This document shows, one piece after another, positions 9,494 to 20,689 of a stretch of DNA of 64,000 nucleotides (position 1 is the stretch's first letter; the number at the start of each line of letters is the position of its first letter). The stretch is taken from contig OZ287697.1 of the NCBI GenBank assembly GCA_965649825.1, forward strand, positions 62,001 to 126,000. The letters are read 5' to 3'. The DNA comes from Penicillus capitatus. Its lineage: Eukaryota; Chlorophyta. Under the pieces are notes generated by a model. The model ran no database searches. It was given only the letters and a program-made list of their open reading frames with translations, and was not told where the DNA came from. The position numbers were made by a program, and so were the translations under genes.

Positions 9494-11424
9494 ATGCTCT
9501 CCATCCTCGAGAAAGTCATCCACGACTTCCAAGATGAGATTGACGGCCTTAAGCACGAGCGAGTTCGAACATAGACGTCATGACATGCCGTCTCTCACTT
9601 GTTCTCTGTCCTTGCGTGCTGTACAGTTTTCGAGTCTGCGGTTCGCTCTGAAAAAGATACTTCGATCTTTAAAAACGGTGGACGAGGTCGTATGGGATGG
9701 CTATGGAGAGGATACAGTGCTGAAGGCGGAGTTGCTTAACATTCTGTCCGAGGCCGAGGCGGAAATCGGAGCTCTATTGCGATCACAGCACAGCAGACTG
9801 CGCCCAAAATCTGATCGCCATCATCAATGCATCACATCTCTACTCATTCGACTCGCCGTAATGAAACAGGACATTGATTGGGGGAATCACGTGTGCTATG
9901 TGTGCATGGCTGTATCAGGGATACAAAGATGAGCTGCGTCCCCCAACTGCTTTGCCCAGAATGAACAGTTTCCGTATCCCACTTTTCACAAGGTGCGAAA
10001 AGAGTGAGAGGGATTCTCTCTTGAGTGTGTGAGATATGGTGAACAGGTCTGACTCGTTTCGTTCTGTAAACTACGAACGACATGATAACGAACGGGATGA
10101 TGACCAAGAAGGAACTGTCAAATGTCTTTCTGTTGATGTCGAACGCGAACGTATTAAAGCAACGATGGAGATCAGACCACCACCAGCAGCACCAAGTACC
10201 GACTGAGCTCTTAAGGAGAAGGTTCTTTTTCTGATGGAATGGATCAGATCCGAGTCGTCCGTCAGCTCCTGTGCGATCCGGCCCGCCTCCACCGCCTCCA
10301 CCAGGAAAGGGATCTGAAAAGTCTAAGAAAAAGCCAGAGATTCAGCGGTTACCCATGGTTGTGACGCTCTGGGGACGTGCTTGTGCATGACATGTATGTG
10401 CGTTCGAGGTCGTCAAGTTGTTTCATAGTTTTCGATCGAAGACAGCCGAGCCGACAGCTTCCAAGAAGAAGCTGCCAGTGCCGAATGTCCGAGATAGCAA
10501 TCCAGCTGCTGTCATTCAGGAGCTGATGTCCAGGTCCCAACACGCACAGAAAATAAACAAGGAAGGTGGGTACTGGCAATCCACTGATCTCTGATCAAAC
10601 GGCGGCTGTTTGCAGTGGAGATGCATAACGAGACAATCAAACAATGGGCTTGTCAAATAAACACCGCGCAATTCCAGACAATGGATGAAGTGGCTGCTTT
10701 TGTGGATAGAATGGATGCAGACATGATGGCAACGTTGACGGACGAAGTCGTCATTCTCAGACGTGTTGGAGAATGGCCAAAACGGTGTGTCCTCATCCAT
10801 ATAGACATACCATCTCGTCACTCTTTACCCTGTGCATTCACAGGTATGATACACTGCGCGAAGCAAATGCCTCGTGGAAACAGCTGAAAGACATGGAATC
10901 GACCTTGGTCAATTGGTCGTTCCGTGAGAAGAACGGAATAGAAATAGAGCTTAAGAGAATACAAGATCATCTGGAGAAGATAGATGCCAAAATACAGTCC
11001 ATGATGCGGTTGCACCAGAGCGAAGAGTCAAAGTACAGAGAAGCCAGAGTGCCATGGACAGCACGACTCTTCGACGGTGTCAAACTCGCAGCACTGGTAC
11101 CCATTGAAGTGTACCTCACAAAGGCACATGAGCATTCTTCAAAACTCGCATCTGCAGAGAAGCAGAAAAGACTCTTCTCAAGTCATCTCTCTCATTGCTT
11201 GTTCCGACAGCAATCCCTCTGCTGTGCTGTGTCTTGTAGATTGCGCATTGTTTGCTTTTAAAGGGCACCAGTTTGTAGGAGGTTTCAACGAATCATGTAC
11301 ACAGGCCTTCACTCAAATAGAGAGAGCTGCTCAATCAGTGATGACCGCCTGTTCACACAACGAGTTTCATTTACCCTTTTCGCCTAAGAACTGTGTCGCA
11401 CAATCGTCATTGTCGTCAACCTAA
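9494..11424 (+). CDS. CHUP1-like chloroplast positioning protein
   Basis: A multi-exon gene. It opens with a coiled-coil segment ('MLSILEKVIHDFQDEIDGLKHER', then 'LKKILRSLKTVDEVVW…LLNILSEAEAEI'). A formin-like proline run follows ('RSGPPPPPPPGKGSEKSKKKPEIQRLPMVV', codons near 10270–10360). The C-terminal domain is that of plant CHUP1: 'TMDEVAAFVDRMDADMMATLTDEVVILRRVGEWPKR', 'YDTLREANASWKQLKDMESTLV', 'KSLL/QSMMRLHQSEESKYREARVPW', and 'ALFAFKGHQFVGGFNE' near the end. Secure introns are 10192–10250 (approximate), 11182–11239 and the one ending at 10844. CHUP1 sits on the chloroplast outer envelope and nucleates actin filaments for light-driven plastid movement. One junction near 10366 only works with a GC donor. 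Exons between 9900 and 10040 are unresolved. Confidence 0.75.
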
Positions 11425-12029
11425 AGCCCACAGTTCCAATGCCTATAGCTTTTCTTCTTTTTTCTTCTGACGAGAACCATCCATACCTGACTGTTTTTCG
11501 CCCTGACTGTTTTCTTTGGCGAATGCTTTCGTACTTTACTGGTGTCTTGTTGTGACGCCCCAACGTCTGCATAATGGCGGATTTCTGAAGTCTTCGATTT
11601 CGTTACCTGTAAACTCCGGCACCTCAAAGTACCTTTCGTTCATATTGACACATTTAGCAATCCTGCCTTACTATTACAGATTGACTGCCTTGATTCCATT
11701 GTTTGTTTCTACATGACGATTTGTCTTACGCTGCAGATAGACAATTGTTGGCGGTTCATCTGCAATGATAGTTTCCGTTGCAATGAGGTAGATGGTGCAC
11801 GTCGATTGCTGTTTCATTGGCGATACGATCATGATCGTATGGCCTTCCCCCCAAAGGCATTGTCCGTGTCGACCCTTTCGATAATAACGACGGCCAAGTG
11901 GATACCGCGTCTCCGTGTGCTTGTAACAGAGGCCTCATGTAATTCATTTGATATTGGGTTTCTTAGCTAGTCTTTGGAAATAACAGGCAAACAGGCCTAT
12001 ACTCAGATAATATAGTCAGCGATAAGACA
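11425..12029. other. Intergenic stretch, no supported gene
   Basis: This 605-bp stretch lies between the convergent ends of the CHUP1-like and E2o genes. Short minus-strand frames are present (for example around 11540–11630 and 11730–11800), but none joins into a protein I recognise and no start or splice model is convincing. It may be untranslated sequence of the two neighbours. Confidence 0.4.
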
Positions 12030-14011
12030 TCAGACGTCCAATATAAAGCGTCTTGGATCTTCGATCAAGTCTTTAATACGTCTGAGGAATGTAACAGCCT
12101 ACGATCGCACAAAGCCCTTCCCTTTCGTCACTGCTATTTCGATGAGCTCGACCTCGCGTCCATCGATGAGTCTGTGATCGTAGGTCAAGGCAATGTACAT
12201 CATGGGTTTGATGACGGTTTCTGTTCCCTTGGCGACAGGTCTCTGTTGAATCGCATGCATTCCTACGAGACAAGAGACGCTTTCATTCTATCAAAGTGCT
12301 CTTGTCGGACCCAGAATGGCAGATTGAGGTGGATTGATAATGGGCGTGCTGAGCATACTGCCATAAACGCCTCCGTTCGAAATCGTGAACGTTCCGCCCG
12401 ACATCTCATCGATCGAGATGGTGCCATCTCTCGCTTTCAGTCCCAATTCCACGATGTTCTGCTCAAGCAAGCATACATGGGTGTAAAGGATGTTTGTGAT
12501 CCAGGCTTACTTTCTCGACATCTGCGAACGTCATCTTGTGTGCATCTCTTAGAACAGGAACCACGAGTCCTTTGGGAGTGGCAACGGCTAGCGACACATC
12601 GATGTACTCTCGGTACACGATCTCATTCTCTTCGATCACTGCATTGACGGCTGGTAGATCCATCAGAGCCGTGACAGATGCCTTGACAAACGCTGACATG
12701 AATCCTGAAACAGCAAGCCACAGTTCGGTCTGCATGGACGACCCCCCATGACCATGTGCCAATGCCTACCGAGTTTAACACCGTGTTTCTGCAGAAAGAG
12801 ATCTTTGTAGAGCGTGCGCATCTCAATGATGTTCGACATGTCCACTTCGTTGAACGTCGTTAGTAAGGCATAGGTATTCTGAGCTGCCTTTAGTCTCTGA
12901 GCCACACGCAAACGTAGACGGGACATTGGCACACGACTAGAGCAACACCATCATTGCACCTCAAACGTCTCCGAATGGAGGAGACAGACGTTTCCGGTCT
13001 TCCTGGTCGCGAAGACGGCTGTTCTGCTTCGGCTGCGACTTTCTTTGTCACCTGTACACCGTTTTCATCACACCTCAGGATCAGATAACATATGAGAGAT
13101 GACCGGCTCCGGTTTTGGAGGAGATTTCGGAGGTGGCTGCTCGGTCGGCTTTTCTGGTTCCTCTTCTGTTTTTGTGTTGGCCTCCACAGGCTCTGTTGTT
13201 ACATGTTCCTCCCTTTCGCTGCCTTCCAAAACAGCAATCTACCAGTACCGTCAGTCTTGAGCTGGCAGATGCCATTGTCCGTCACTCTACTTTGACAACA
13301 GGCTGTCCGACTTCCACTGTGTCCTGTTCTTTGACGAGAATCTCCACGACTTTGGCAGGGTCGGATCCGGTGTAGCGGACATCGATGGTCACTTTGTCCG
13401 TCTCAATCTGTGCGATGACATCATCCTCTTCCAACCGATCTCCTGCCCATGCAATATCACACACATACAGCAGTCGACACAGAAAAACAGAAAGCACCAG
13501 CATCTCTAAGGATAGCAGCAATCGTTCCCTCTGTCACGGAGTCTCCCATTTGTGGGACGGCGATGACACTCGAAGAACGCACAGATGCATGAAAATGATG
13601 CCATCTCACACCGCACACTCTCATTCTGTTTACCATTCGTCTGCTCTCCCCATCGCACGGGCAAAGAACACTTACGCATCAAATTCGTGTAATATGGGTC
13701 TGACAGCATTGGCTACATACAATCCGATAACCGTGATCTCATCCATCAGATGACGGTGGACCTGAAGGGACATAGGGAAGAGCGTTTGCCAATGCACAGA
13801 TCTCTCTCTGTCGAGTCTATAAAAAGCAAGAAAACATCGAACGTTTTTCGATCGGCAGAGGAGCGCGTGTTGGATCACGAACAAGACTGTCAGAGCGAAA
13901 AAAAGCCTCTGGGATATCGAAAAGAGTGGCCCTGTGTCGATAACGCACCAGTCGTCGGAAGACAGCGAGATGACGGCAGCGTTTAGCGGTCGCGCCAACA
14001 ATGCGGAACAT
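12030..14011 (-). CDS. Dihydrolipoyl succinyltransferase, E2 of 2-oxoglutarate dehydrogenase
   Basis: The E2 core enzyme of the mitochondrial 2-oxoglutarate dehydrogenase complex, which moves succinyl groups from lipoate to CoA in the TCA cycle. The start ATG at 14011 opens a typical mitochondrial presequence ([21 protein letters not shown]). One lipoyl domain follows: '[21 protein letters not shown]' joined across an intron to '[21 protein letters not shown]', with the lipoylated Lys in ETDKV. A Pro/Glu-rich linker (…[21 protein letters not shown]) comes next. The catalytic domain contains '[16 protein letters not shown]', diagnostic for E2o rather than pyruvate E2, '[22 protein letters not shown]', and '[10 protein letters not shown]' with the active-site His and Asp. 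The last intron joins GRE to '[22 protein letters not shown]'. No E3-binding domain is visible, as in animal E2o. Confidence 0.9.
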
Positions 14012-14092
14012 TTCGACGGCGACGGCGACGGCGTGTCTGACGGTCAAGTCACACGCAACATTAATCAAATGCTCTCGTTAATCACCATCCCG

Positions 14093-15053
14093 TTATTTTC
14101 GATGCTTCTTGCGTTTCCTCTTCTCGCGGTGTCTCTCTGACTTCTCCTTCTCTTTATGTCTCTTCAACACATCGAGTGCATGCTGTACCTCCTCCTCATC
14201 CGGAGGGCGCTTTTCAGATGCCAGCGGTAATCCTTGTCCAAAGAGACCTAACGCAGAAAGAGGGCACATTGTCGGAGACGCGATGGTGGATGGGGTCGAT
14301 GCCTTGACGGTATTGAAGGTGTGGCTGGTGTTGTGTGGCAAAAGGCTTGATGCGTGCCTCACGTTCCATCTTGCGCCGTTCGATGCGCGTTTTATATTCC
14401 ATGGCATTTCGATCAGTGGAATTGAGATCCAGTGCTCGATCAAAGTCCTTCAGTGCTGCATCGTAGAATCCTTGATTGGCATAAGCAGCTCCTCGCGCCA
14501 CATAAACATCGCAGCTGTTCGGATTGAGTTTCAATGCCTGTTCATAGGACTCGATCGCCTCTGTGTATTTCCCGGACTTGGCCAGAGCCACACCTTCTCG
14601 AAGGGCCACTTCCGACCAGGAAATATCCAATGCACCCTTCATGCATTTCCAGACATGCTCTGTTTGACGCCCATCGATCCAGAGGCCTCGAATGAGGGTT
14701 CCGCCGAAGGCATCCGTCTCTTGACGCACTCCGAGTTCTTTGGAAAGGCGAGGGACGCAGTCTGTTGCGTGAAAGGCTCTTTGCGACTGCAATTCGGTGA
14801 AGTAGTCATCGCGATGTCCTGACCGTCGGATCGCGAGAGAAGGTGACTCGAGACGTGCCGCTTTGCGCGAGAGAGAACTCTCGGACGTATCCGACCGTCG
14901 CTTGAGACTTCGAGAACGCCCTTCGCGTCGCTGGGTGTCGAGAAAGAGATGCGGCAAGAGCGATGCTTTCGCTTTCGCCACGCGCTCGGCCACCGATGGA
15001 CCATCGTCGACTGACGTCTGCATATCCATTCCTCTGACAACAGGCGCATTCAT
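14093..15053 (-). CDS. TPR protein with basic Lys/Arg-rich tail (TTC14-like)
   Basis: Two exons (15053–14309 and 14247–14093) sum to 900 nt, giving 299 aa in frame; the 61-nt intron joins 'HLQYR' to 'LFGQGLPLASE'. The N-terminal third is Arg/Ser-rich ('RREGRSRSLKRRSDTSESSLSRKAARLESPS'). The middle holds two tetratricopeptide repeats, seen as 'LREGVALAKSGKYTEAIESYEQALKLNPNSCDVYVARGAAYANQGFYDAALKDFDRALDLN' (positions about 160–220). The C terminus is extremely basic ('HKEKEKSERHREKRKRKKHRK'). TPR plus RS-like and Lys-rich tails recall TTC14, a nuclear protein of uncertain role. Protein binding in the nucleus is inferred. It is divergent from UAP56, with 235 bp between starts. Confidence 0.7.
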
Positions 15054-15288
15054 TCAGCACTGCCGTCGCATCATGTCTTTTCGCCGAAGATCTTCTCAAG
15101 AACCATGCGTGTGTGCGTTCGCATATGTGCGTGCGTTTGTTGCGTTTCGCCATCGTTTAGCATCGAGCGAGCTCCGACCCACCTACTGTCCGACTGAACG
15201 TTCTTCCTATCGCGTTCCGTTGCAGGAACTTTTCGAGGCGTTTACGCTTTTATCTATTTTCCCGTTCGCGCTGCTTCGTCGTCGCATC

Positions 15289-17214
15289 ATGTCCAAGGAC
15301 GCCGTCAACAACAGCAACAATGACCTTCGCAAAGAGAACTTCGATGACACCGAAGGCCTCGACGTGCTGCCCGACTATGAAGGACTCGGTGCCGAAAGCG
15401 ACGAGGGCGAAGGAGGAAAGAAAGGACTCGCCGTTCGTTCGAGTGGTTTCAAAGAATTCATGTTGAACAAAGAAGTTTATCGCGCCGTGCTCGAGAACGG
15501 TTTCGAACATCCGTCCGAAGGTACGCCGTTCGCCGAAAGCCGCAAGGAAGAGAGCGCTGGACACAGTGCAACATGAATGCATCCCCGAGGCGTTGTTGGG
15601 CCGCGACTTGGTCTGTCAGGCGAAGAGCGGCATGGGCAAAACTGCCGTCTTCGTCATCGCCGTTCTCCACCAGATTCGTCCAACGCCGAACATCGTCTCC
15701 GCCATTGTGCTCGGCCACACTCGCGAACTGGCATTTCAAGTGTGTGACGCCTCCCGTATGTGTGTCTTTGTGAATGAGGAGAGTGTATGTTCGTGCACGC
15801 AGATTACGAAGGAGTTTGAGCGGTTTGCTGTGTATCTGCCTAATGTGGTGGTCATGCCTGTGTTCGGTGGTGTCTCGTTGACTGGACAGAAAGATCAGAT
15901 TATGATGAAGTATCCGAATATCGTCGTCGGTTGCCCGGGTCGCGTCAAAGCTTTGGGCCGAGACAAGATTCTTGACTACAGTCAAGTCAAGCACTTTGTG
16001 ATGGATGAGTGCGATAAGATGCTTGCAAAGATGGACATGCGCGCAGACGTGCAGGAGATTTTCAGAATGACGCTGCACAACAAGCAAACCATGATGTTCA
16101 GTGCGACGATGTCCCGTGAGAGTCGCCTGATCTGCAAGAAGTTCCTCCACAACGTATGTGCCGACCCCATCCGTCATACACCCTCTTTTGTCCACACATC
16201 ATGATGCAAAATTCACGGGCTTGGCATCGGTGGAGCTCTCTCTCAGTCTCTGGGAAGAAAGCTTAGAAGAAGCCGTTCTCTGTGATTCTCATCGTCGATG
16301 AGACACCATCATGGTCATGGGCATGATTTAAATGATCGATCGATTCGTTTTTCTTACACATGGGAAGCCGAGATGATGGACATCACAGATCTCATGCCCC
16401 TGGCATTGTCCGGCTCAGCCGTAGCTTCCGTTTCTTTGCATGCTGTCGGAGCGGGTCTTCATCCTCTGTGTGTGCTGTGCAGCCGAAAGAGGTCTATGTG
16501 GATGACGAATCGAAACTCACACTGCATGGTCTGGTGCAGCATTTCATCATGCTAACGGAGCCCGAAAAAAATCGCAAGCTCTGCGACGTCTTGGATGCTC
16601 TCGATTTTAATCAGGTGGAAGCCCGCCTGTTACAAACGCTTTGTGTGGGAACATAGATGATGTGACTGACAGGTGGTCATCTTTGTCAAATCGGTCATGC
16701 GTGCCAAAGAGCTCAACTCTCTGCTCAAAGCTTACAACTTTCCATCCACCACCATCCACAGAGGAATGGACCAGAATGAACGGTGCGCTATACATCAGAG
16801 TCACGGTACCTTCTGACGCGCTGTCTCTGTTCAGTCTGAAAGTCTATCGCGACTTCAAGGAAGGGCAAGAACGCATTCTCGTCGCCACAGATCTCTTTGG
16901 CCGCGGCATCGACATCGAACGCGTCAACATTGTCATCAACTACGACATGCCTGAGACAACAGAGCATTCAGACGGTGCCGACACCTATTTACACAGGGTC
17001 GGTGCTCTTTTCGATGACGCTTCCCTTTTCATCACGCCTGTCATGTGAGCAGGTTGGCCGAGCGGGTCGATTTGGCACGAAAGGGCTTGCCATTACCTTT
17101 ATCGCTTCCGAAGCCGATTCCACCGTTCTCAACAGAGTCCAAGAGCGTTTCGATGTTTGCATTTCTGAAATGCCTAATGACATCGATCCGAAGACGTACA
17201 TGAACAGGGAGTAA
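15289..17214 (+). CDS. DEAD-box RNA helicase UAP56/Sub2 (DDX39)
   Basis: Seven exons (15289–15520, 15567–15739, 15803–16153, 16483–16614, 16673–16782, 16835–16997, 17053–17214) sum to 1323 nt, 440 aa, the normal family length. UAP56 is an ATP-dependent RNA helicase in spliceosome assembly and TREX-mediated mRNA export. The sequence shows the family N terminus ('[13 protein letters not shown]'), motif I '[12 protein letters not shown]', motif Ia 'HTRELAFQ', motif Ib 'PGRVKAL', motif II DECD (the variant typical of this subfamily), motif III SAT, '[14 protein letters not shown]', '[15 protein letters not shown]', '[18 protein letters not shown]', and motif VI '[18 protein letters not shown]'. 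All catalytic motifs are intact. The third intron is 329 nt, much longer than others in the window. Divergent from the TPR gene. Confidence 0.95.
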
Positions 17215-17344
17215 ATCACAAGATGTATCTTTGTGAATCCGTCATTCCTTAATGGCTACGGTTCAGATCCATCCATGCACATGCGTTTGTGCGCCCGGAC
17301 GTGTGATATCTTTGTGTTCTGATAATGGTGATGACATGTGTCAG

Positions 17345-17791
17345 TCAGCATTTGCGTATGACTTTCCATATCTCTTCTGCGTGTTCCCCGTGTGGATTTC
17401 GAATACGATCACTATCAATTCTTTGGCTGTATTCACTCTCGATCACTTCCATCACACTCTCGATTCCGATGATCTGTTCTGCTAACGTCACATCACGCAC
17501 AAGGAGTTCTGGCGCCTCTTGGATCAAAGGCTCCAAATGGAGTGCTTCCTTGGAGATCTGCAGTCGCCAAGGACAAATGTATGTCCGGATCGTATCACTG
17601 TTACGGTCGTGTAAGAGCGATACTTGAGAGATCAAACCGAAACGCGTCTCGCCACTGTCACGGTGTCGGTAGACAACGACATCCCACTCGCGAATCTCGA
17701 CGGGATGCTGCGCTGCATGCAGTCGCTTTGGCCTCGTGGCGACGGAGCTCGCCTGTCGGTGAACGAAACCGCGTGGCGTTATGAATGACAT
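17345..17791 (-). CDS. Small protein of unknown function
   Basis: A single-exon ORF of 148 aa that I do not recognise. It begins with a basic, Ser/Arg-rich stretch (MSFITPRGFVHRQASSVATRPKR) that could be an organelle presequence. It continues with 'EIREWDVVVYRHRDSGETRFGLISQVSLLHDRNSDTIRTYI', which has the strand pattern of a small barrel (BAH/Tudor-like), and ends with Glu/Ile-rich helices. The composition and the clean frame suggest a real gene, but no motif confirms a function. It is convergent with UAP56. Confidence 0.45.
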   Translation of the reverse strand: MSFITPRGFVHRQASSVATRPKRLHAAQHPVEIREWDVVVYRHRDSGETRFGLISQVSLLHDRNSDTIRTYICPWRLQISKEALHLEPLIQEAPELLVRDVTLAEQIIGIESVMEVIESEYSQRIDSDRIRNPHGEHAEEIWKVIRKC

Positions 17792-17888
17792 CGTTCTTGA
17801 TAATGGTTGGGAAGTGTCTGTGATCGATCGCCTGTCTACTATCCTGTCCTTAGCAATTCACACTTTCTCCTTGCTTCTCACTCTTTTC

Positions 17889-18355
17889 TTAACTGTAAGC
17901 TGCTTTTCCGCGGAGGCATTCGTTGGCACACCGCTGAAGGCATTTCTCATTCCAGGCAGGGACTTGATGTACGTTTGTGCAAACAGACCGTCCACATGCA
18001 TCGGTGCAGGCATCGGTAGCAGAGACACCACAGACAGTCACACAACTTCCAGGAGTGGGTTCCTGGGCATCACATATGTTGTTACGGTCTTTGAATGGTA
18101 TGAGACAAAGGAGTCTCACCTTGGCCAGACTGCCCATTCTTCTCAACAGCCGATCGGACGTGCACACACGTTCGCAGATGAATTCGTTGTCGCCCCTTTG
18201 TTACGACACCTGTGTGAGAGATGGATGGGCGAGTGCTGTCGACGATACCTGGCGGTTCGATCACCGGGTTTCTTGCGCCGTCGACCGGTGGCGAGTTTAA
18301 CGATAAAAGCGACGGGAACTGTCAAGCCCGCCGCCCAGTAATAGTACTTCTGCAT
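17889..18355 (-). CDS. Small Cys-rich membrane-anchored protein
   Basis: Three exons (18355–18249, 18195–18120, 18062–17889) sum to 357 nt, 118 aa in frame. The N terminus is a single membrane-spanning or signal-anchor helix ('YYYWAAGLTVPVAFIVKLATG') followed by a basic RRRKK stop-transfer. The rest is built on regularly spaced cysteines: 'CERVCTSDRLLRRMGSLAK', 'CVTVCGVSATDACTDACGRSVC' and 'VPAWNEKCLQRCANECLRG', nine or more Cys. The layout (C-x3-C pairs and an 'HQVPAWN' turn) looks conserved, and I believe similar proteins occur in plants and algae, but I cannot name the family. Disulfide bonding or metal binding is plausible. The cysteine pattern emerged only after splicing, which supports the model. 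Confidence 0.65.
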
Positions 18356-19028
18356 TCCACTGTGCGCCTGACCCGTTTGGCAGAAAGAGAGAACAGTAGA
18401 TCGAGAAATGACTCGTGTCGATGAAACTTCGCAGTAGATAATGAATGGCATGGACGAGAAATGGCCGGGAGATAGAAATTCCAGGAAACCGGACAAACAG
18501 TGCCTTGCACTGCAGCCAAGGTTCAATCACGTTGCCGCGTGCAGACCAACAGTCGTTCCTAAGCTTTTAAGTCTGCAGAAATCTGGTCATCTAAAGCCTG
18601 TCGATGCTTCATACCTCTGGCTGCGTTTGAATGCACCTTTTACACAAATCTCGCCAATGATGCCCTTTAAGAGCTGCCTTTGCAGTATTGTATGTTTCTT
18701 CATAATGTAAAAGCGATCTTCTTGTCTATGTGGTTATGAGTATCTTGCCTGATTTGACAGCGGCTCGACATTGACTCTTCTATCGGCTATGATCGACGTT
18801 TCTTCAACGGGATAATTGTTGATATGGACAGCAAATCCAAACCTCCCCAGCAAAGTGAAGAACATTAGGCAACAAAACCCCTCCTATCTGTAATCGATCT
18901 CATGCTACTGCATAACATCTACCGTGCCAGAATGTTGCCAGACGAATACATCAACGAGCCCAACGTCACATCAAAAGATTCAAGAATCGTGCTACCAAAG
19001 AAAAAGACCTGTAAATCGGTTGAATGCT

Positions 19029-19196
19029 TGTCAGCGAAAGATTTGACGCAATACAGAGCAAAAGGTTCACATGTGTCCACGTTCATGTCTTTTTACGTCA
19101 CAGGTGACATGACACGTCGTGTAAGCGCCCCTTCGGAGACAGAACCCTTGGACAACAAGACACGTCACATCGTGCCGGTCCTGTTCTTTTGACTAT
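19029..19196 (+). repeat. Inverted repeat, left arm
   Basis: This segment is closely similar to the reverse complement of 24177–24345, over about 168 bp and by eye around 80–85% identical with a few small indels. Shared landmarks include TGTCAGCGAAAG at the start, GCAAAAGGTTCACATGTGTC in the middle, CGTCGTGTAAGCGCC, and CCCTTGGACAACAAGACACG near the end. Similarity stops sharply on both sides. In this copy the segment is open in one frame; in the other copy that frame carries a TAG and an indel. Confidence 0.85.
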
Positions 19197-19811
19197 CCTT
19201 TGTGCTCATTACTGATCGACCGCCGTCATTTTGATCCGTCCATCGGAGCTTCATTCTTGGAAATCAACTGCATCTCTATAAGACTGTCGGTGGCTTTCCC
19301 GACCTTCTCTTTTAGTCTCCTACGTTGCCATAGGCGTGTGGACCGGAGTGAATCTAAGTGCATCAGATCTGTTGGTTGCGAATGCTGGAAACAATGACTC
19401 GCCGAATGATGACAAACATGCAAGAGGAGTGCAAGCTATTGATGTAATCGCGTCAAGGTCGTTTGAGAGTCCCAGAATAGCAAACAGTTTCTTACAATTC
19501 GTCAGTCGGAACTCTGTGATCAAACTGTGGAGGACTGACACCGTGTCAATGAAGATGACAGAAGATGAGTAAGAAACAAATGAAAGATCGACATAACCGC
19601 GCTTCTTGTAGGATGTGTCCAGTCTGAGATCGTTCGATTGCCGGAGAATCAAATCGCTCGTGATGGGAAGAAGTTCGGTTATCGCGCTATGCAAAGAGTT
19701 CTCGGCCTTCATGTGATTTGGAACAACAACGGCAGGAGGAATTGGAGATAGAGTTGCTGGTCCAAGAAAGGTGATTCTGAGCTGGTGTTAAATGCCGTCT
19801 CGGGCCCATGA

Positions 19812-19828
19812 CGGAGCGACACGCTCCG
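19812..19828. repeat. Short perfect hairpin
   Basis: A 7-bp perfect inverted repeat (CGGAGCG / CGCTCCG) with a three-base ACA loop in non-coding DNA upstream of the P450. Too short to assign a role. Confidence 0.5.
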
Positions 19829-20689
19829 ACGCCCAGAACGACTCAACAAAGGTCAAGGGTTACAGGAAAGTGTAGACAATCAGACAGGCATAAAGGTCTT
19901 CTTAATGACGCGGTTTACGTATAAATAATGTCGTCGATTCGATTCGTGCCGTTACGATCGTATCGTCACATGATTGACTCAGTGAAGTCAATCCGGCACT
20001 TTAACAGCTGGAAGATGTACTGCGAGGAACTGATGAATTGCAAAGCTTGGGGTCTGTTCACGAGTAGTCTTGAACCACGGTCGCCAATGAAAGAAGTCTT
20101 ACTTTCCAGGCGAGGTGCTTGAGAGATTCGTCTCGGTCGCCGTTTTGTCGCTGTTTTTCGGCTTTCCACGCATGGCGAATCCACCTTCGCTCTTGACGCC
20201 TTGTTCTGCTAGTACGGGATTTCTTCACATCAGTAATGCATCGTCCACATTCTGTCGTGTCTGATAGTAGGGGTGGTTTTTGATGCGGATCAGTTTTGCA
20301 TGGAGAAGGGCTGAAGCTGTGAGGTGCGTGCGATACGAGGGCGAGTGATTGGAATATGCACTGTGTGTTTTGCTGACACTGTACGAGTAACCGAGGTCCA
20401 CTACTGGGTCAAAAGAATGTGCGGATGCAGTGGAAACTCTCCAGTTTATCGTAAGGCGGTTGACTCATTTGCTGTAAAGCGTTGCCTCACCGGCGACACA
20501 ATCAAAAAGCTTTTGGTTCGTAAGAAGTCGCACTCAGGTGTAGTTAGTAAAAAATCATTGAACGTCATTATTTGCAGATTGTGTCAGTTTTGGAATTTCC
20601 GTTTTACTGTGTGAACAAGAGTCTTGTTGTCTTGTTGTGAGGCCGCACTGTCCGTTTCGAGTTTCGACGTGTCATTCGACGTGAAAGCC

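Larger units (their letters stand above)
18356..20689. other. Gene-poor region with a dispersed repeat arm
   Basis: About 2.3 kb upstream of the P450 with no convincing gene. It holds one arm of an inverted repeat (19029–19196), a perfect 7-bp-stem triloop hairpin (19812–19828), and several short open frames of 60–130 codons without recognisable motifs. A + strand frame at 18902–19192 runs through the repeat arm. Confidence 0.5.

Noticed and set aside
12030-14011. Pyruvate dehydrogenase E2 as the identity
   Set aside because: The catalytic domain has the LTTFNE.DMSN block and only one lipoyl domain without a peripheral-subunit-binding domain, which fits the 2-oxoglutarate enzyme.
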